51,230 nt of DNA, taken from positions 1 through 51,230 of the forward strand of contig JAKAYL010000009.1 of NCBI GenBank assembly GCA_021809545.1. Reading direction: 5' to 3'. This document shows positions 24,379 to 33,240 of the stretch, in pieces. Numbering within the stretch: the stretch's first letter is position 1; each line of letters opens with the position of its first letter. The notes below the pieces were generated by a model, which saw nothing but the letters and a program-made list of their open reading frames with translations, made no database searches and was not told where the DNA came from. Origin of the DNA: Thermoplasmata archaeon (GTDB lineage: Archaea; Thermoplasmatota; Thermoplasmata; Lutacidiplasmatales; UBA184). Made by a program: the position numbers and the translations under genes.

Positions 24379-24603
24379 TTAGGCGATGGTAGTGACTTCG
24401 TAATTCAGGTGGAGGCCCCGAATCCGGCCATGCATGTTGCTCACGAGCTTCAGAACCTCGTCGATAGCCGCCTTGTTCTTCCACTTGTAGACGAAATCGT
24501 GCATGCCCATCGACTCCTCAAAGCCAAGCTCGCGCATGACCTTGGTGACTTCTTGTGGGTCCGCTCCTTCCGAATTGAAAATTACTCGCACGTAGGTTCT
24601 CAT
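24379..24603 (-). CDS. Unknown 74-residue protein, ferredoxin-like fold pattern
   Basis: The product has a beta-alpha-beta-beta-alpha-beta pattern: TYVRVIFNSEG, DPQEVTKVMRELGF, MHDFVYKWKN, AAIDEVLKLVSNMHG, LHLNYEVTT. This suggests a small ferredoxin-like (ACT-like) fold, without cysteines or a known motif. I cannot name the family. The ATG at 24603 is chosen because a TATA (CTTATATATC, 24649-24659 minus) would start transcription near 24627; in-frame ATGs further upstream lie before it. It is the first gene of a four-gene operon. Confidence 0.7.
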   Translation of the reverse strand: MRTYVRVIFNSEGADPQEVTKVMRELGFEESMGMHDFVYKWKNKAAIDEVLKLVSNMHGRIRGLHLNYEVTTIA

Positions 24604-25144
24604 ACCGATTTCGCACCACCGTATTGCGGAATCGAACCAAGGTCCGCCGATATATAAGTCCCACCCAGAACGCCCTGCAATCGGCCTCGCGAGCGGGTCC
24701 CGAGAGAGCCAAATGTGGAGTCCCAAGTGCCACTTCTTCGAGGTTCCGACCCTCTTGCTTCGGGGAAGATCCCGAAGTCTTCTCTTCTAATGGCGCAAGC
24801 CCCAGAGGCTCGGGGCCGGCGGTGCGGAGGGCTGGGCCTTCCAAAATCCATCCCGTCAATGAAACGTCATCGGGTCGCACCTTTGGGTCCCGTACACGTG
24901 AGCGGAAGAGGTTAAGCGTAAGAATGCATAGGGTCATCGGACAGCAACGACCTTTCCTGACAAGCAAAGAAACTTGGAATGACCCAATCGCGACCTATGA
25001 ACGAACCAACGAACCTAGCCCCTGGGGGGGCTCTTGCCTTTCCCACCGTGGCGCCGAACTGGCCCTGAAACCGATGCGAACATCTTCTGAACAAAAACAA
25101 TTCCCTCTGCCTTTTCCCTCGGGGAAAGGGAACGTGAGCTACCC
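24604..25144. other. 541-nt intergenic region, no gene recognised
   Basis: It holds the TATA GATATATAAG (24648-24657), which reads well in both directions: minus to the 74-residue gene, plus toward a start near 24680. A perfect 7-bp hairpin CTTCGGG-gaagat-CCCGAAG (24758-24777) with a pyrimidine-rich 3' flank could end a short plus-strand RNA. The rest has several G/C inverted repeats but no signature of RNase P RNA, SRP RNA or tRNA. Open frames crossing it lack protein-like composition. The 3' part should contain the promoter of the CDIN1-like gene; no strong TATA is visible. Confidence 0.5.
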
Positions 25145-26017
25145 ATGGCGCAACTGAGCCGCTCCGAGTATCTCGCGCTCTACCGCGAGTTAGCCACCTA
25201 CGACGACGTAGTGCGCATCCACGAGCAGCGAGGCATGGACAAGGACCTCCTCCTCATCATCTACACTCATCGAGTGACGCGCGACGCGACCAAGCGATAC
25301 TACTCCGTCCTCAACCACACGCGCGAAATGCTCAACGAGTGGAACCACGGGAAGAGCTACACTGAGATCGCCCGAAAGTGGAACTTCCCTCCCGTGCTCA
25401 TCGCCCAGATGATCGAGAAGACGAAGAACACCCCGCGCAAGGTCTTCTGGGACGGTTTCCGTCGTCCCTCGGAAATTTCTGACATCCGCATCCGCCGGGA
25501 GGTCGAGGAAGCAATGGTCGCCGACTGGATTTACTCCCCGAAGGGAGGGGAGATCCAGAGGGAACGGGGGATCCGGGGCGAGGACCGTCTCCACAACTGG
25601 CTGGAGAAGCACCACATCGGGTACCGCACAGAGAAGGAGTTGCGCGGAAGCTTCACCAAGACCCCTGACGCCCTCCTGTCGAATCCCATCTGGATCGACG
25701 GCCAGGAGGTGCAGTGGATCGAGTCGAAGGCCAACTTCGGGGACGAGGTAGAGGTGGGTCGCAATCTGCGGAAGCAGCTCATCCCCTACGTGCAGCTGTT
25801 CGGCCAAGGGATCGTGGTCTACTGGTTCGGATACGTGACCGGCCAAAGGCCCCCACCGAAAGGGATCATGGTTTTGGACGGGGACGAGTTCGAGCAGAAG
25901 GCACCCTCGAAGCCCGGGGATGCCCCTCCGGTGCGGGTCGCGGCAACTCCCGTGCGCGCACCGACGGAAGCTAAGCCACCGAGACGGCCGTCCGTTGACC
26001 GGTCGGCATACTTCTGA
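25145..26017 (+). CDS. CDIN1/C15orf41-type predicted PD-(D/E)XK nuclease (TPD domain)
   Basis: The 290-residue protein matches the TPD-motif family that includes human CDIN1 (C15orf41), linked to congenital dyserythropoietic anaemia and predicted to be a Holliday-junction-resolvase-like nuclease. Residues 1-100 are helical and contain helix-turn-helix-like units (YTEIARKWNFPPVLIAQMI). The nuclease core runs from GIRGEDRLHNWLEKHHI (Glu146) through TKTPDALLS (Asp175) to VQWIESKANFGD (Glu193, Lys195), a complete PD-(D/E)XK set. The last 50 residues are Pro/Ala-rich and look disordered. It stands alone. DNA repair or chromatin-linked roles are inferred from the family. Confidence 0.85.
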   Translation: MAQLSRSEYLALYRELATYDDVVRIHEQRGMDKDLLLIIYTHRVTRDATKRYYSVLNHTREMLNEWNHGKSYTEIARKWNFPPVLIAQMIEKTKNTPRKVFWDGFRRPSEISDIRIRREVEEAMVADWIYSPKGGEIQRERGIRGEDRLHNWLEKHHIGYRTEKELRGSFTKTPDALLSNPIWIDGQEVQWIESKANFGDEVEVGRNLRKQLIPYVQLFGQGIVVYWFGYVTGQRPPPKGIMVLDGDEFEQKAPSKPGDAPPVRVAATPVRAPTEAKPPRRPSVDRSAYF

Positions 26018-26276
26018 GCACGACCTTTCCTTCGGCCGGTGCCTTGGGCAGGCCCGTAAACGGGAATTTGTCGTCCGTTCTCTTACCTCCTTGAGTCGGA
26101 CGGGGAGACTTTTCTGTAGAGGGTTGGCCCAGAAGGCGGTGTCGGGCAAAAGGCTGTCGCGGAAACTTGGCAGCGTTCGAAAAAAGGATCCGTCTCTCAT
26201 CAGGTGCTGGATACTTGAGAAGGGCCCGCTCCTCTTACGAGAGGGGGTCGGCGTGTCTTCAGGAATGGGGGCAGGG

Positions 26277-26285
26277 AATTTATAG
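26277..26285 (+). promoter_or_regulatory. TATA box of the large surface protein
   Basis: ATTTATAGG is centred about 27 nt before a GTG at 26307, which supports that GTG as a leaderless start. The rest of the 289-nt gap (26018-26306) shows nothing else recognisable. Confidence 0.5.
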
Positions 26286-26306
26286 GGGTCCTCCTTCGTA
26301 CTCTTC

Positions 26307-28052
26307 GTGCTGAGCTTCCAACTTCGTCTCACCTTGTCCGTTCTGATCCTCCTTACCGTGATCTCAGCCTCGGCACCGACCACCATGGCAAGCCTCCCTT
26401 CCCCGACCCATCTCAGCTTAGCACCGCCCGCACGATCCTCGTCGGTATTCACGGTCCCTTCTGTCGTCCCGTCCAGCAGTTCCACGCCGATCACCGGAAT
26501 AGAACCTAACTGCACCGCCGTGCAAAACGGGCCGGCCTCGGCGATCATCACCATCAATTACAGCAACAAGTGCGTGTGGAACAACAGCACTCTCGCCGGC
26601 ATCCTCTCCGTGTTCGACAACAGCAAGACCCTGGTGAACATCTCGAACCTGGCGATCGAGGGAGGCGGGGTCGTGAACGTCACGGGACCCTGGAACATCA
26701 CCATCGAAGGAGAACTGTCCGTGGAGAACGCTTCCACTCTCAGCTTCAACCGCTCGGACCATCTGGTCTTGGGGGCACGTTCCTTTTCCGGGATCGTCGT
26801 CGACTCAGGATCCCGGCTTCTCCTCAACTCCATTCCCATCAGCATGTCGGTAGGGTCCGGCAGTGTTAGCGGGGGATATACCGGGGGCTACATCACGATC
26901 AACAATGGGACCCTCTACGGCGGGTCCCACGCCTTGGCCAAGACTTCCCCGCCCACGGTCACCGAGGTGGCCATCCAGGGACCGGGCAAACTGAAATCCA
27001 TCTCGGTGACCGGGAGCGCCGTTTCCTATCTCAACGTCTCGGTCAACGTGAGCAGTGTGACCTTGATCGGGACCTTCTCCAAGCCTGCCCGCGTCGACAA
27101 TCTGAATGCGAGCTACAGCTCGATCGAGAACCTGCGGGCGGACAACGTGATCCTGACCAACACCTCGATCGGCCACGTTACGAATCTCACGGTTGGCAAC
27201 GGTTCCACCCCATCCCCGGATTACGGTTTCGTCTACAATCTCTTTGTCTCCGGCGTCGTCTCCGCCACTGCCCAATTCTCCCACACGACCCTTAGCCGGC
27301 TTTCCTGGAGCGGGGCCACCGACGTCCTCCTGACCAACTCAACGGTGCTGAACGGCTCCGCCCGCATCACCGATGCTTCGAGCTCGTTCGTGGCCACGGG
27401 CGGTTGTCTCTTTAAGTTCCCCCTAGTCTTCAACGGGACGAGTCAGGTCCGGCTCGTGAACGTAACGGCTCCCTCGTTGGTCTTTAACGGAGCCACGGCG
27501 GCGAGCATCTACAACTGGAGAGAGAACACGTCGGTCGTTTCCGGAAGCGTGGCCAACCTTCCGGGTATCACGGTGAAGAACCAAAGCGCCTCTGTGCTGG
27601 TCTATCGTTTTGTGACGGTGCTTGTCCGGGGGCAAGGAGGAGCCGTCGTCCCGCCCGGCTCTCGGCTCACGATCACGGACACCCTCGTTCCGGCGTCCCC
27701 GACCTACGATTACTCCCTCCCGAACAGCGGCACGCTCTACCTCTTCCTGCTGACCGACAATGTGAGCGTGGGAGGCGACAGTTTTGTCGGTTCCTATGAG
27801 TTCACGGCCAGCACTTCCTCAGGGACTGTCTCCTCCTCCGTCACTCTCACCACGGAGATGCAGGTGATCCTCCAGGTCCCGTCTCCTCCGGCCATCCTTC
27901 CCTTCAACGACCAGGATATCTTCCTGGCCGAGACCGCGGCCCTCGCAGCGACCCTACTGGGTGTGGCGTACCTGACCCTGCGGAACCGCCGGATGTCCCG
28001 CTCGGCAAAAGCCGAGCCTTCCGAGGAAAAGCCGATGCCGCCTAGTCCCTGA
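26307..28052 (+). CDS. Large secreted surface protein with C-terminal membrane anchor
   Basis: The 581-residue protein has a Sec signal peptide ([20 protein letters not shown]). A long exodomain of short repeating beta strands follows ([55 protein letters not shown]), suggestive of a right-handed beta-helix. There are very many Asn-X-Ser/Thr sequons, one membrane helix near 542-562 ([16 protein letters not shown]), and a short basic tail. It is probably heavily N-glycosylated and exposed. Attachment, S-layer or polysaccharide-binding roles are possible. The 3' end overlaps radA by 11 nt in convergent orientation. Confidence 0.78.
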   Translation: MLSFQLRLTLSVLILLTVISASAPTTMASLPSPTHLSLAPPARSSSVFTVPSVVPSSSSTPITGIEPNCTAVQNGPASAIITINYSNKCVWNNSTLAGILSVFDNSKTLVNISNLAIEGGGVVNVTGPWNITIEGELSVENASTLSFNRSDHLVLGARSFSGIVVDSGSRLLLNSIPISMSVGSGSVSGGYTGGYITINNGTLYGGSHALAKTSPPTVTEVAIQGPGKLKSISVTGSAVSYLNVSVNVSSVTLIGTFSKPARVDNLNASYSSIENLRADNVILTNTSIGHVTNLTVGNGSTPSPDYGFVYNLFVSGVVSATAQFSHTTLSRLSWSGATDVLLTNSTVLNGSARITDASSSFVATGGCLFKFPLVFNGTSQVRLVNVTAPSLVFNGATAASIYNWRENTSVVSGSVANLPGITVKNQSASVLVYRFVTVLVRGQGGAVVPPGSRLTITDTLVPASPTYDYSLPNSGTLYLFLLTDNVSVGGDSFVGSYEFTASTSSGTVSSSVTLTTEMQVILQVPSPPAILPFNDQDIFLAETAALAATLLGVAYLTLRNRRMSRSAKAEPSEEKPMPPSP

Positions 28053-29022
28053 TCCCTTCGCCGGTGACCGAGAAGACCGCCTCCCCTTCGGGGAGGTTCG
28101 GCGAGTCCACCAGGCGGGCGATGCGGTGGGGCGGTTTGGAGCGGCGCAGGTAGACACGGTAGGTGGCCGTGTGACCGACGATGTTCCCTCCGATGGGCCC
28201 CGTGGGGTCCCCGAAGAGCACGTCGGGACGGGCGCTCACTTGGTTTGTGCAGATGATCGCCGCGTTGAACACGTCCGAGAAGCGAAGCAGCTCGTGCATG
28301 TGACGGTTGAGGCGCTGCTGGCGGTCGGCGAGCGCTCCTCGTCCGAGGAACTCGGCCCGGAAGTGGGCAGTAAGGGAGTCGACTATCAGGAGACGAACGG
28401 GACGATCGTGGGCGAGCTCGAACGCCTTGGGCACCAGGAGTTCCTGATGGTTGGAGTTGAAGGCCCGAGCCACGTGGACACGGGAAAGTGCCTTGTCGGG
28501 ATCCAGACCGAGGGCCTTCGCCATGTCGGAGAACCGCTCGGCACGGAAGGTGTTCTCGGTGTCGATGTAGACGACGTCCCCATTGAGACCACCCTTCTCT
28601 ACGGGCAACTGCACGGTGACGGCAGCCTGGAGGGCCATCTGGGTCTTTCCGCTCCCGAACTGTCCGTAGAACTCGGTGATGGCCTGGGTCTCGATCCCGC
28701 CCCCGAGAAGCTCGTTGATCGCGTTCGACTGGGCGGAGATGTGCCCGATCCGCTTCCGCCGCTCAAGAATCTCGGCGCCAGACTCAAAGCCACCGATCTT
28801 GGCGCGCTTACGGGCCTCAAGGATGATCTTCTGGGCGATGCCCTCCCCGACGTCGGCGGCTGCGGCCAGGTCGTCCGGAGAGGCGACCGCCACCTCCATG
28901 AAATCTCGATAGCCTGCCTCGCGGAGCTTCTCGGCGGTGGTGTGGCCCACGCCAGGCAGGTCCTCAAGAGAATCCTCTTCGGTCGACTTCTCTTCTTCGC
29001 TCTTGGTTGGTTTTCCGGGCAT
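28042..29022 (-). CDS. radA: DNA repair and recombination protein RadA
   Basis: RadA is the archaeal RecA/Rad51 recombinase that forms filaments on single-stranded DNA and exchanges strands. From the ATG at 29022 the 326-residue protein has an N-terminal helix-hairpin-helix domain ([20 protein letters not shown], 18-37), the polymerisation linker, Walker A GQFGSGKT (120-127), Walker [20 protein letters not shown] and DNA-binding loops ([22 protein letters not shown]). The length is standard. Upstream in-frame codons overlap purC and are not protein-like. The gene lies 4 nt downstream of the purC stop on the same strand, so the two are probably cotranscribed. Confidence 0.97.
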   Translation of the reverse strand: MPGKPTKSEEEKSTEEDSLEDLPGVGHTTAEKLREAGYRDFMEVAVASPDDLAAAADVGEGIAQKIILEARKRAKIGGFESGAEILERRKRIGHISAQSNAINELLGGGIETQAITEFYGQFGSGKTQMALQAAVTVQLPVEKGGLNGDVVYIDTENTFRAERFSDMAKALGLDPDKALSRVHVARAFNSNHQELLVPKAFELAHDRPVRLLIVDSLTAHFRAEFLGRGALADRQQRLNRHMHELLRFSDVFNAAIICTNQVSARPDVLFGDPTGPIGGNIVGHTATYRVYLRRSKPPHRIARLVDSPNLPEGEAVFSVTGEGIRD

Positions 29023-29026
29023 GAAT

Positions 29027-29986
29027 TCACGCAGACCGCACGGGGCGGAAGGGCTCACCGGTAAGGCGCTCGTAGATGGACCGGTACATCTTGCTGACCT
29101 CCTCGACCATCTGGGGAGGCAGTCCCGGGATCGGGGGCTCCTCGCCACCGTGCTCCCGGGCCTTCATGAGTTGTTCGTGATAGCCGCTCTTGCGATAGTA
29201 CTGTCGGACGAACTCCTTCGAGAAGTCCTCGAAACGGCCCCGCTCCATTTCCTTGGTGTCCCAGAAACGGTCCTCGTCGCCCGTGCCGAAAGTGTCCACG
29301 ATCATGACCTGACCCTCGGCATCGAAGGCAAACTCCTTCTTCCCATCGACATGGATGAGCCCCCGGGGGTGGATATCCTTCTCGATGCCGCGGTCGACCG
29401 AGAGGATGACCTCTTGGATCTCGTTCACCTGCTTGCGAGTGATACCTCCGATCTCCATGGCCTCCTTTTCCGAGAGAAGACGGTCGATGTGTTCGAGCTT
29501 CGTGGTCATCTCGAAGTGAGGGGTGGGAAGCTTCTCCCCGTAGGTGATGGTGTGGTGAGCGGGGAGTCCGAGCTCTCCCGGGTGGGTCTTCCCCTTCTGG
29601 ATTCGGTCCCAGAGGGTTCCCGCCACGTAGTAGCGGACGATGAATTCGAGGGGGATCAACACGCTCTTCTTGGCGTGGTGGGCCATGTCGGCCGAGACGT
29701 CGACCCTCCGGACCTGCATCCGGTTCCCGTCCATCAGTTCGAGGAAGTGGTGTCGGATCCCCAAGCGGGAGCACATTCGGAACCAATGGGCACTGGTCCG
29801 GGCCAGCGTCTCCCCCTTGTGCGGAATCGGGCTCGGGATCTTCTTGTCGAAGACACTGATATCATCAGTGAAACGGAACTCAAGGACTTCATCCGAGACC
29901 TCGTAGATCTCCTTCACTTTACCCCGGCGAAGGAACTTCAGGCTCGACTTTCCACCCCCACTCCCCTTTCCCGTTTCCGCGACCAT
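29027..29986 (-). CDS. purC: Phosphoribosylaminoimidazole-succinocarboxamide synthase (SAICAR synthetase)
   Basis: PurC joins aspartate to CAIR with ATP in purine synthesis. The 319-residue protein starts with the family hallmark [20 protein letters not shown] and continues with [19 protein letters not shown], then [33 protein letters not shown] and [14 protein letters not shown] near the C-terminal third. The ATG at 29986 is chosen because a TATA-like TTTTAAACC (30008-30016 minus) is centred about 26 nt upstream; an earlier in-frame ATG at 30115 lies before it. No other pur gene is adjacent. Confidence 0.93.
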   Translation of the reverse strand: MVAETGKGSGGGKSSLKFLRRGKVKEIYEVSDEVLEFRFTDDISVFDKKIPSPIPHKGETLARTSAHWFRMCSRLGIRHHFLELMDGNRMQVRRVDVSADMAHHAKKSVLIPLEFIVRYYVAGTLWDRIQKGKTHPGELGLPAHHTITYGEKLPTPHFEMTTKLEHIDRLLSEKEAMEIGGITRKQVNEIQEVILSVDRGIEKDIHPRGLIHVDGKKEFAFDAEGQVMIVDTFGTGDEDRFWDTKEMERGRFEDFSKEFVRQYYRKSGYHEQLMKAREHGGEEPPIPGLPPQMVEEVSKMYRSIYERLTGEPFRPVRSA

Positions 29987-30007
29987 GGTCTCCTGCACGT
30001 GGGGCGG

Positions 30008-30016
30008 TTTAAAACA
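30008..30016 (-). promoter_or_regulatory. TATA box of purC-radA
   Basis: TTTTAAACC on the minus strand is centred about 26 nt before the purC ATG, which predicts a leaderless purC-radA mRNA. Confidence 0.55.
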
Positions 30017-30101
30017 ATGACGCCCCTCCGCCCGTACGCCTCGTGAGTGCGCCCTGATTTGGCAACGATTATGAGCAAAGCAGGGTTGACGGTCTGCCAC
30101 C

Positions 30102-30872
30102 ATGGTTCCGGACACTGCTCCCTCCCAGGTTCCCCATGAACCTCATCCCAGCCGCCGAATAGGCGCCCTGCTGGAGAACGCGGTTTTCGGGTTCATGGAC
30201 GGCCTGGTGACCGATCTCGCGGTGGTCGCCGGGGTCGTGGCCGCTCCCAATTCCTCCATCTATTTCGTGGTCGTTGCCGGAATCGCGGCCACCCTGGCGA
30301 GTTCGGTGAGCATGTTCCTGGGGGCCTATATTGCCGCCGAGACCCGATACCGCTACACGATGCGGGAGATGGCCCGGGAGATCCGCGAAGTGGAGGAGAT
30401 GCCGGAGATGGAGCGGCAGGAGATACGGGACATCTATCTTCAGCAGGGGTTCTCGGCCGAGGAGACCGAACCGATCGTGCAGAAGATCACGGCGGACAAG
30501 TCCCTCTGGGTCAAGACGATGATGCGCGAGGAGCTGGGCTTTGGGGAGGACGAGATGGAACCCCCCAGCCTCCTGAGGGAAGCCGCTGTCGGGCTCACCA
30601 CGCTTCTTGGTTCTTCCCTGCCCCTCCTCCCGTTCGTTGTGACCCTGCTTCTTCCCAACTTAGCCTCGGGTTTAGGGATACCGACGGACGACGTCGCGTT
30701 CCTGGGATCCCTGGCGCTTTCGTCGGTGGCCCTCGCTGCGGTGGGGGTACTGAAGGAGCGCTATGGCGAGAACCGACCCCTCAAGGGCGCCCTGCAAACT
30801 TTGGCCCTCGGATTGGGCGGGGCCGCGGTCGTCTACCTTATCGTCAACGGTATAGGCTACCTGCTCCATTAG
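30102..30872 (+). CDS. VIT1/CCC1-family iron or manganese transporter
   Basis: Family members export Fe2+ or Mn2+ across membranes by proton antiport. The 256-residue protein has the signature first helix NAVFGFMDGLVTDLAVVAGVVA (about 26-47) and a second helix ending in a long cytoplasmic metal-binding helical domain rich in Met and Glu (EMAREIREVEEMPEMERQEI, about 88-107). Three further helices (about 165-185, 200-215, 232-255) follow. This layout is that of VIT1. Proximity to oxidative-stress genes elsewhere in the window hints at iron detoxification. A TATA-like GATTATGAG at about 30066 precedes the ATG. grpE follows after 8 nt. Confidence 0.85.
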   Translation: MVPDTAPSQVPHEPHPSRRIGALLENAVFGFMDGLVTDLAVVAGVVAAPNSSIYFVVVAGIAATLASSVSMFLGAYIAAETRYRYTMREMAREIREVEEMPEMERQEIRDIYLQQGFSAEETEPIVQKITADKSLWVKTMMREELGFGEDEMEPPSLLREAAVGLTTLLGSSLPLLPFVVTLLLPNLASGLGIPTDDVAFLGSLALSSVALAAVGVLKERYGENRPLKGALQTLALGLGGAAVVYLIVNGIGYLLH

Positions 30873-30880
30873 CTGGAAAC

Positions 30881-31462
30881 ATGAAGTCGAAGGCGTCCGA
30901 ATCCCCGCAGGAAAAAGTTCCCCGGCCCGGTCCTCCGGAAGGAGACCCCTCCGAGGGAGCCCAGGCGTCTTCCGAAAAGGAGGACTCTCCCCCTATGGCC
31001 CCGACGGAAGCCCCCGCACCTCCGGCAATCGATTGGGAACAGCGGTACAAGTATCTCCTGGCCGACTTCGACAACTACCGCAAGCGCAGCGACCGGGAAA
31101 GGGATCAGGCCGTGCGCTCCGCCGTGGGAAGGCTCCTGCTCCGCATCGTCGACCTTCACGAGGGGATCGAGGAGACGATCTCCAAGCTGCCCCCGGAAGC
31201 AAAAGTGGTGAAGGATGGGCTCCAGATGGTGATGAAGAACCTCGAGAACGTCCTGAAGGATGAGAGGGTCCGCCCCCTTGCGCAAGTCGGGGACCGGTTC
31301 TCGCCCGATCTGCATGAGTCGGTCGGTAACGTGCCTCGGGTCGAGGGTGCCAAGGAAGAGTGCATCGCCCACGTGGTTCAGCAGGGATACTCTGTCGACT
31401 CGGTCGTGCTCCGGCCCGCGAAGGTCCTGCTCTACCGGGACGGCCCACAAGAGACGGAATGA
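30881..31462 (+). CDS. grpE: Nucleotide exchange factor GrpE
   Basis: GrpE speeds ADP release from the chaperone DnaK. The 193-residue protein has a disordered acidic/proline-rich N-terminus (1-50) and a coiled coil (WEQRYKYLLADFDNYRKRSDRERDQ, about 52-76). A second helix and the conserved beta domain follow (DERVRPLAQVGDRFSPDLHESVG, then HVVQQGYSVDSVVLRPAKVLLYR). dnaK and dnaJ are not in the window, which is unusual since they commonly adjoin. The gene sits between an iron transporter and a membrane glycosyltransferase and overlaps the latter by 4 nt. Confidence 0.93.
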   Translation: MKSKASESPQEKVPRPGPPEGDPSEGAQASSEKEDSPPMAPTEAPAPPAIDWEQRYKYLLADFDNYRKRSDRERDQAVRSAVGRLLLRIVDLHEGIEETISKLPPEAKVVKDGLQMVMKNLENVLKDERVRPLAQVGDRFSPDLHESVGNVPRVEGAKEECIAHVVQQGYSVDSVVLRPAKVLLYRDGPQETE

Positions 31463-33240
31463 GCGGCGTGCGGATTCCGCGCTTTCTTCGCTCTCGCCTC
31501 TGGATCGTTCTCCTTCTTGGGTCCCTTGTCCTTTCGGTTCTTTCCGTCCCCTATTTGCTCTCCTATCCCGGTCAGAACGAGAAGGTCGTCACCAACTCCC
31601 TGGGCACCTTCACGCTGACCCCTTCTTCTGTTTTGTACTCCGGGACCTCACTCTCCTACGTCACCATCCAACTGGAAGGGATGCTGGGACAACCGTTCAC
31701 GGGGGAGGTCACCCTCTACCAGGGAACCGGTGGACCGGGAGGCGGAGGGACCCCGCTCGTGTCCCACCTACTCGTCAACAGCAGCTACTTCCTGCTGTCC
31801 TTCGCCTCGAACCAGATCCCCTCGGGCTCAACGCAGCTCTCCGTGTTCCTGGGTGCGTCCCGAGCGGTCAGCTTGCCGATATCGCTTCAGCCTCAGGCGA
31901 CCCTGGTCTGGTTGGACGCGATCGCGGTGGCGATCCCGCTCCTTTTCACGGCCGGTGTGTGGATGGCTCCCCGGAAGCCCGTCTGGATGCTGGCCGCGGC
32001 CGTCCCCTTCTATCTCATGGCCGCCGCGCTCTTCGGACAGCGCTTCGACCTCTTCTTTGTGGCAAGCTCCGGGTTGCGATTCATGGCCCACGTCAATCCG
32101 TTCATCCCCTCGGCCTCGCTCCCGGCGAACCTACGATGGGTCTATCCCCCCCTCTACGTTCCCTACAGCAGTCTCAGCGGAGCCCTCTACCAGTCACTTT
32201 CCGGAAACCCGCTTCCCTCCAACGCTGCCCTCAATTTTCCGGGAGCGCCCGCGGGAAGCACGATGGAGCAGTGGAGCATGCTGGTATCCCCCCAACTGCC
32301 CCTGTACTTCGTCCTCCTGAAGATCCCCATGGTTCTGGCCACGCTCGGCACCTATCTTCTCCTGCGGGACCGGTTCCAGCTGAAGAACGCCGAGAAGCTC
32401 TGGCTCCTGAATCCCTTCGTGATCTTGGTAGGAGTCGCCTGGGGACAGCTGGACGTGATGGCCGCCTTCTGCCTTGCCCTCTCCGTCTTTGAGTTCCAAC
32501 GGGGGAATACCTTCCGTTCTTCCCTCTACGCCTCCGTGGGGGCGGCGATCAAGATCTTCCCCGGGCTTTTCCTGCCGTTCATCCTGATCCGCAGCGCCCG
32601 CAAGGGACGAGATTTCCTGCCGGTGCTGGCCCTGGGCGGCCTCTCCCTCGGGCTCTATGCGCTCTCAGGGAACGTGCCCCTGGACCTGGTCAACCTGTTC
32701 TACACCAATGCCCAGCCGCACTTCACCGGGGCTTTCGTCTCGAACGGCATCACCTGGCAGCAGTTCGTCCCGATCGCGAATTTCCCGCCCCTCCTCATCT
32801 ACCTCTTCCTGCCCTTCTACGTCTACGAGGTGATCCGATACTGGAGAGCACCGAGGAACCCCGTGCCGATCCTCGTGGAGACCTTCCTCGTCTTTTTCTT
32901 GACGAACAATTTCGTCAACCCCCAGTACTTCCTCTATCCGGTCCTGTTGCTGATCATTTCCCGGGATGTCAAGTGGGCGCTCATCTTCTCCGCCATTCCG
33001 CTGGTGGGCCTGGAGATCTCCAACAGCCTGACCTTCTGGGTGAACCCGTACTACTCGTACCAGGACCTCTCCTCACCGATGGGTCAGGCCGAGCAGCTGC
33101 AACTGAACTTTTTCTCCTCGGTGCACCTTTTCATGGTCCTCGTGGTGGCGGCCACAGGGATATATCTGTACCGTTACGTTCGTTCAGAGGGGTTCCATGT
33201 TCTTATCGGGGACGTGCGTCGTGCTTTTCTCTTACGATGA
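31459..33240 (+). CDS. GT-C-type membrane glycosyltransferase, predicted
   Basis: The 593-residue protein has an N-terminal signal anchor (LWIVLLLGSLVLSVLSVPYLL) and an outside beta domain of about 110 residues (residues 35-145, sequon NSSY). About ten membrane helices follow. Conserved-looking loops NPFIPSASLPANLRWVYPP and LLNPFVILVGVAWGQLDVMAAF resemble GT87/mannosyltransferase-like GT-C enzymes that use lipid-linked sugars. The ATG overlaps the grpE stop (ATGA) and the 3' end overlaps a GT2 gene by 44 nt. A role in glycolipid or glycoprotein assembly is inferred; the exact sugar is unknown. Confidence 0.75.
   Translation: MSGVRIPRFLRSRLWIVLLLGSLVLSVLSVPYLLSYPGQNEKVVTNSLGTFTLTPSSVLYSGTSLSYVTIQLEGMLGQPFTGEVTLYQGTGGPGGGGTPLVSHLLVNSSYFLLSFASNQIPSGSTQLSVFLGASRAVSLPISLQPQATLVWLDAIAVAIPLLFTAGVWMAPRKPVWMLAAAVPFYLMAAALFGQRFDLFFVASSGLRFMAHVNPFIPSASLPANLRWVYPPLYVPYSSLSGALYQSLSGNPLPSNAALNFPGAPAGSTMEQWSMLVSPQLPLYFVLLKIPMVLATLGTYLLLRDRFQLKNAEKLWLLNPFVILVGVAWGQLDVMAAFCLALSVFEFQRGNTFRSSLYASVGAAIKIFPGLFLPFILIRSARKGRDFLPVLALGGLSLGLYALSGNVPLDLVNLFYTNAQPHFTGAFVSNGITWQQFVPIANFPPLLIYLFLPFYVYEVIRYWRAPRNPVPILVETFLVFFLTNNFVNPQYFLYPVLLLIISRDVKWALIFSAIPLVGLEISNSLTFWVNPYYSYQDLSSPMGQAEQLQLNFFSSVHLFMVLVVAATGIYLYRYVRSEGFHVLIGDVRRAFLLR

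Noticed and set aside
24604-25144. RNase P RNA or SRP RNA in the large intergenic region
   Set aside because: The conserved cores of neither RNA are present on either strand.
25190-26557. 455-codon minus-strand frame opposite the CDIN1-like gene
   Set aside because: It covers a gene with intact nuclease motifs, and its own sequence has no domain.
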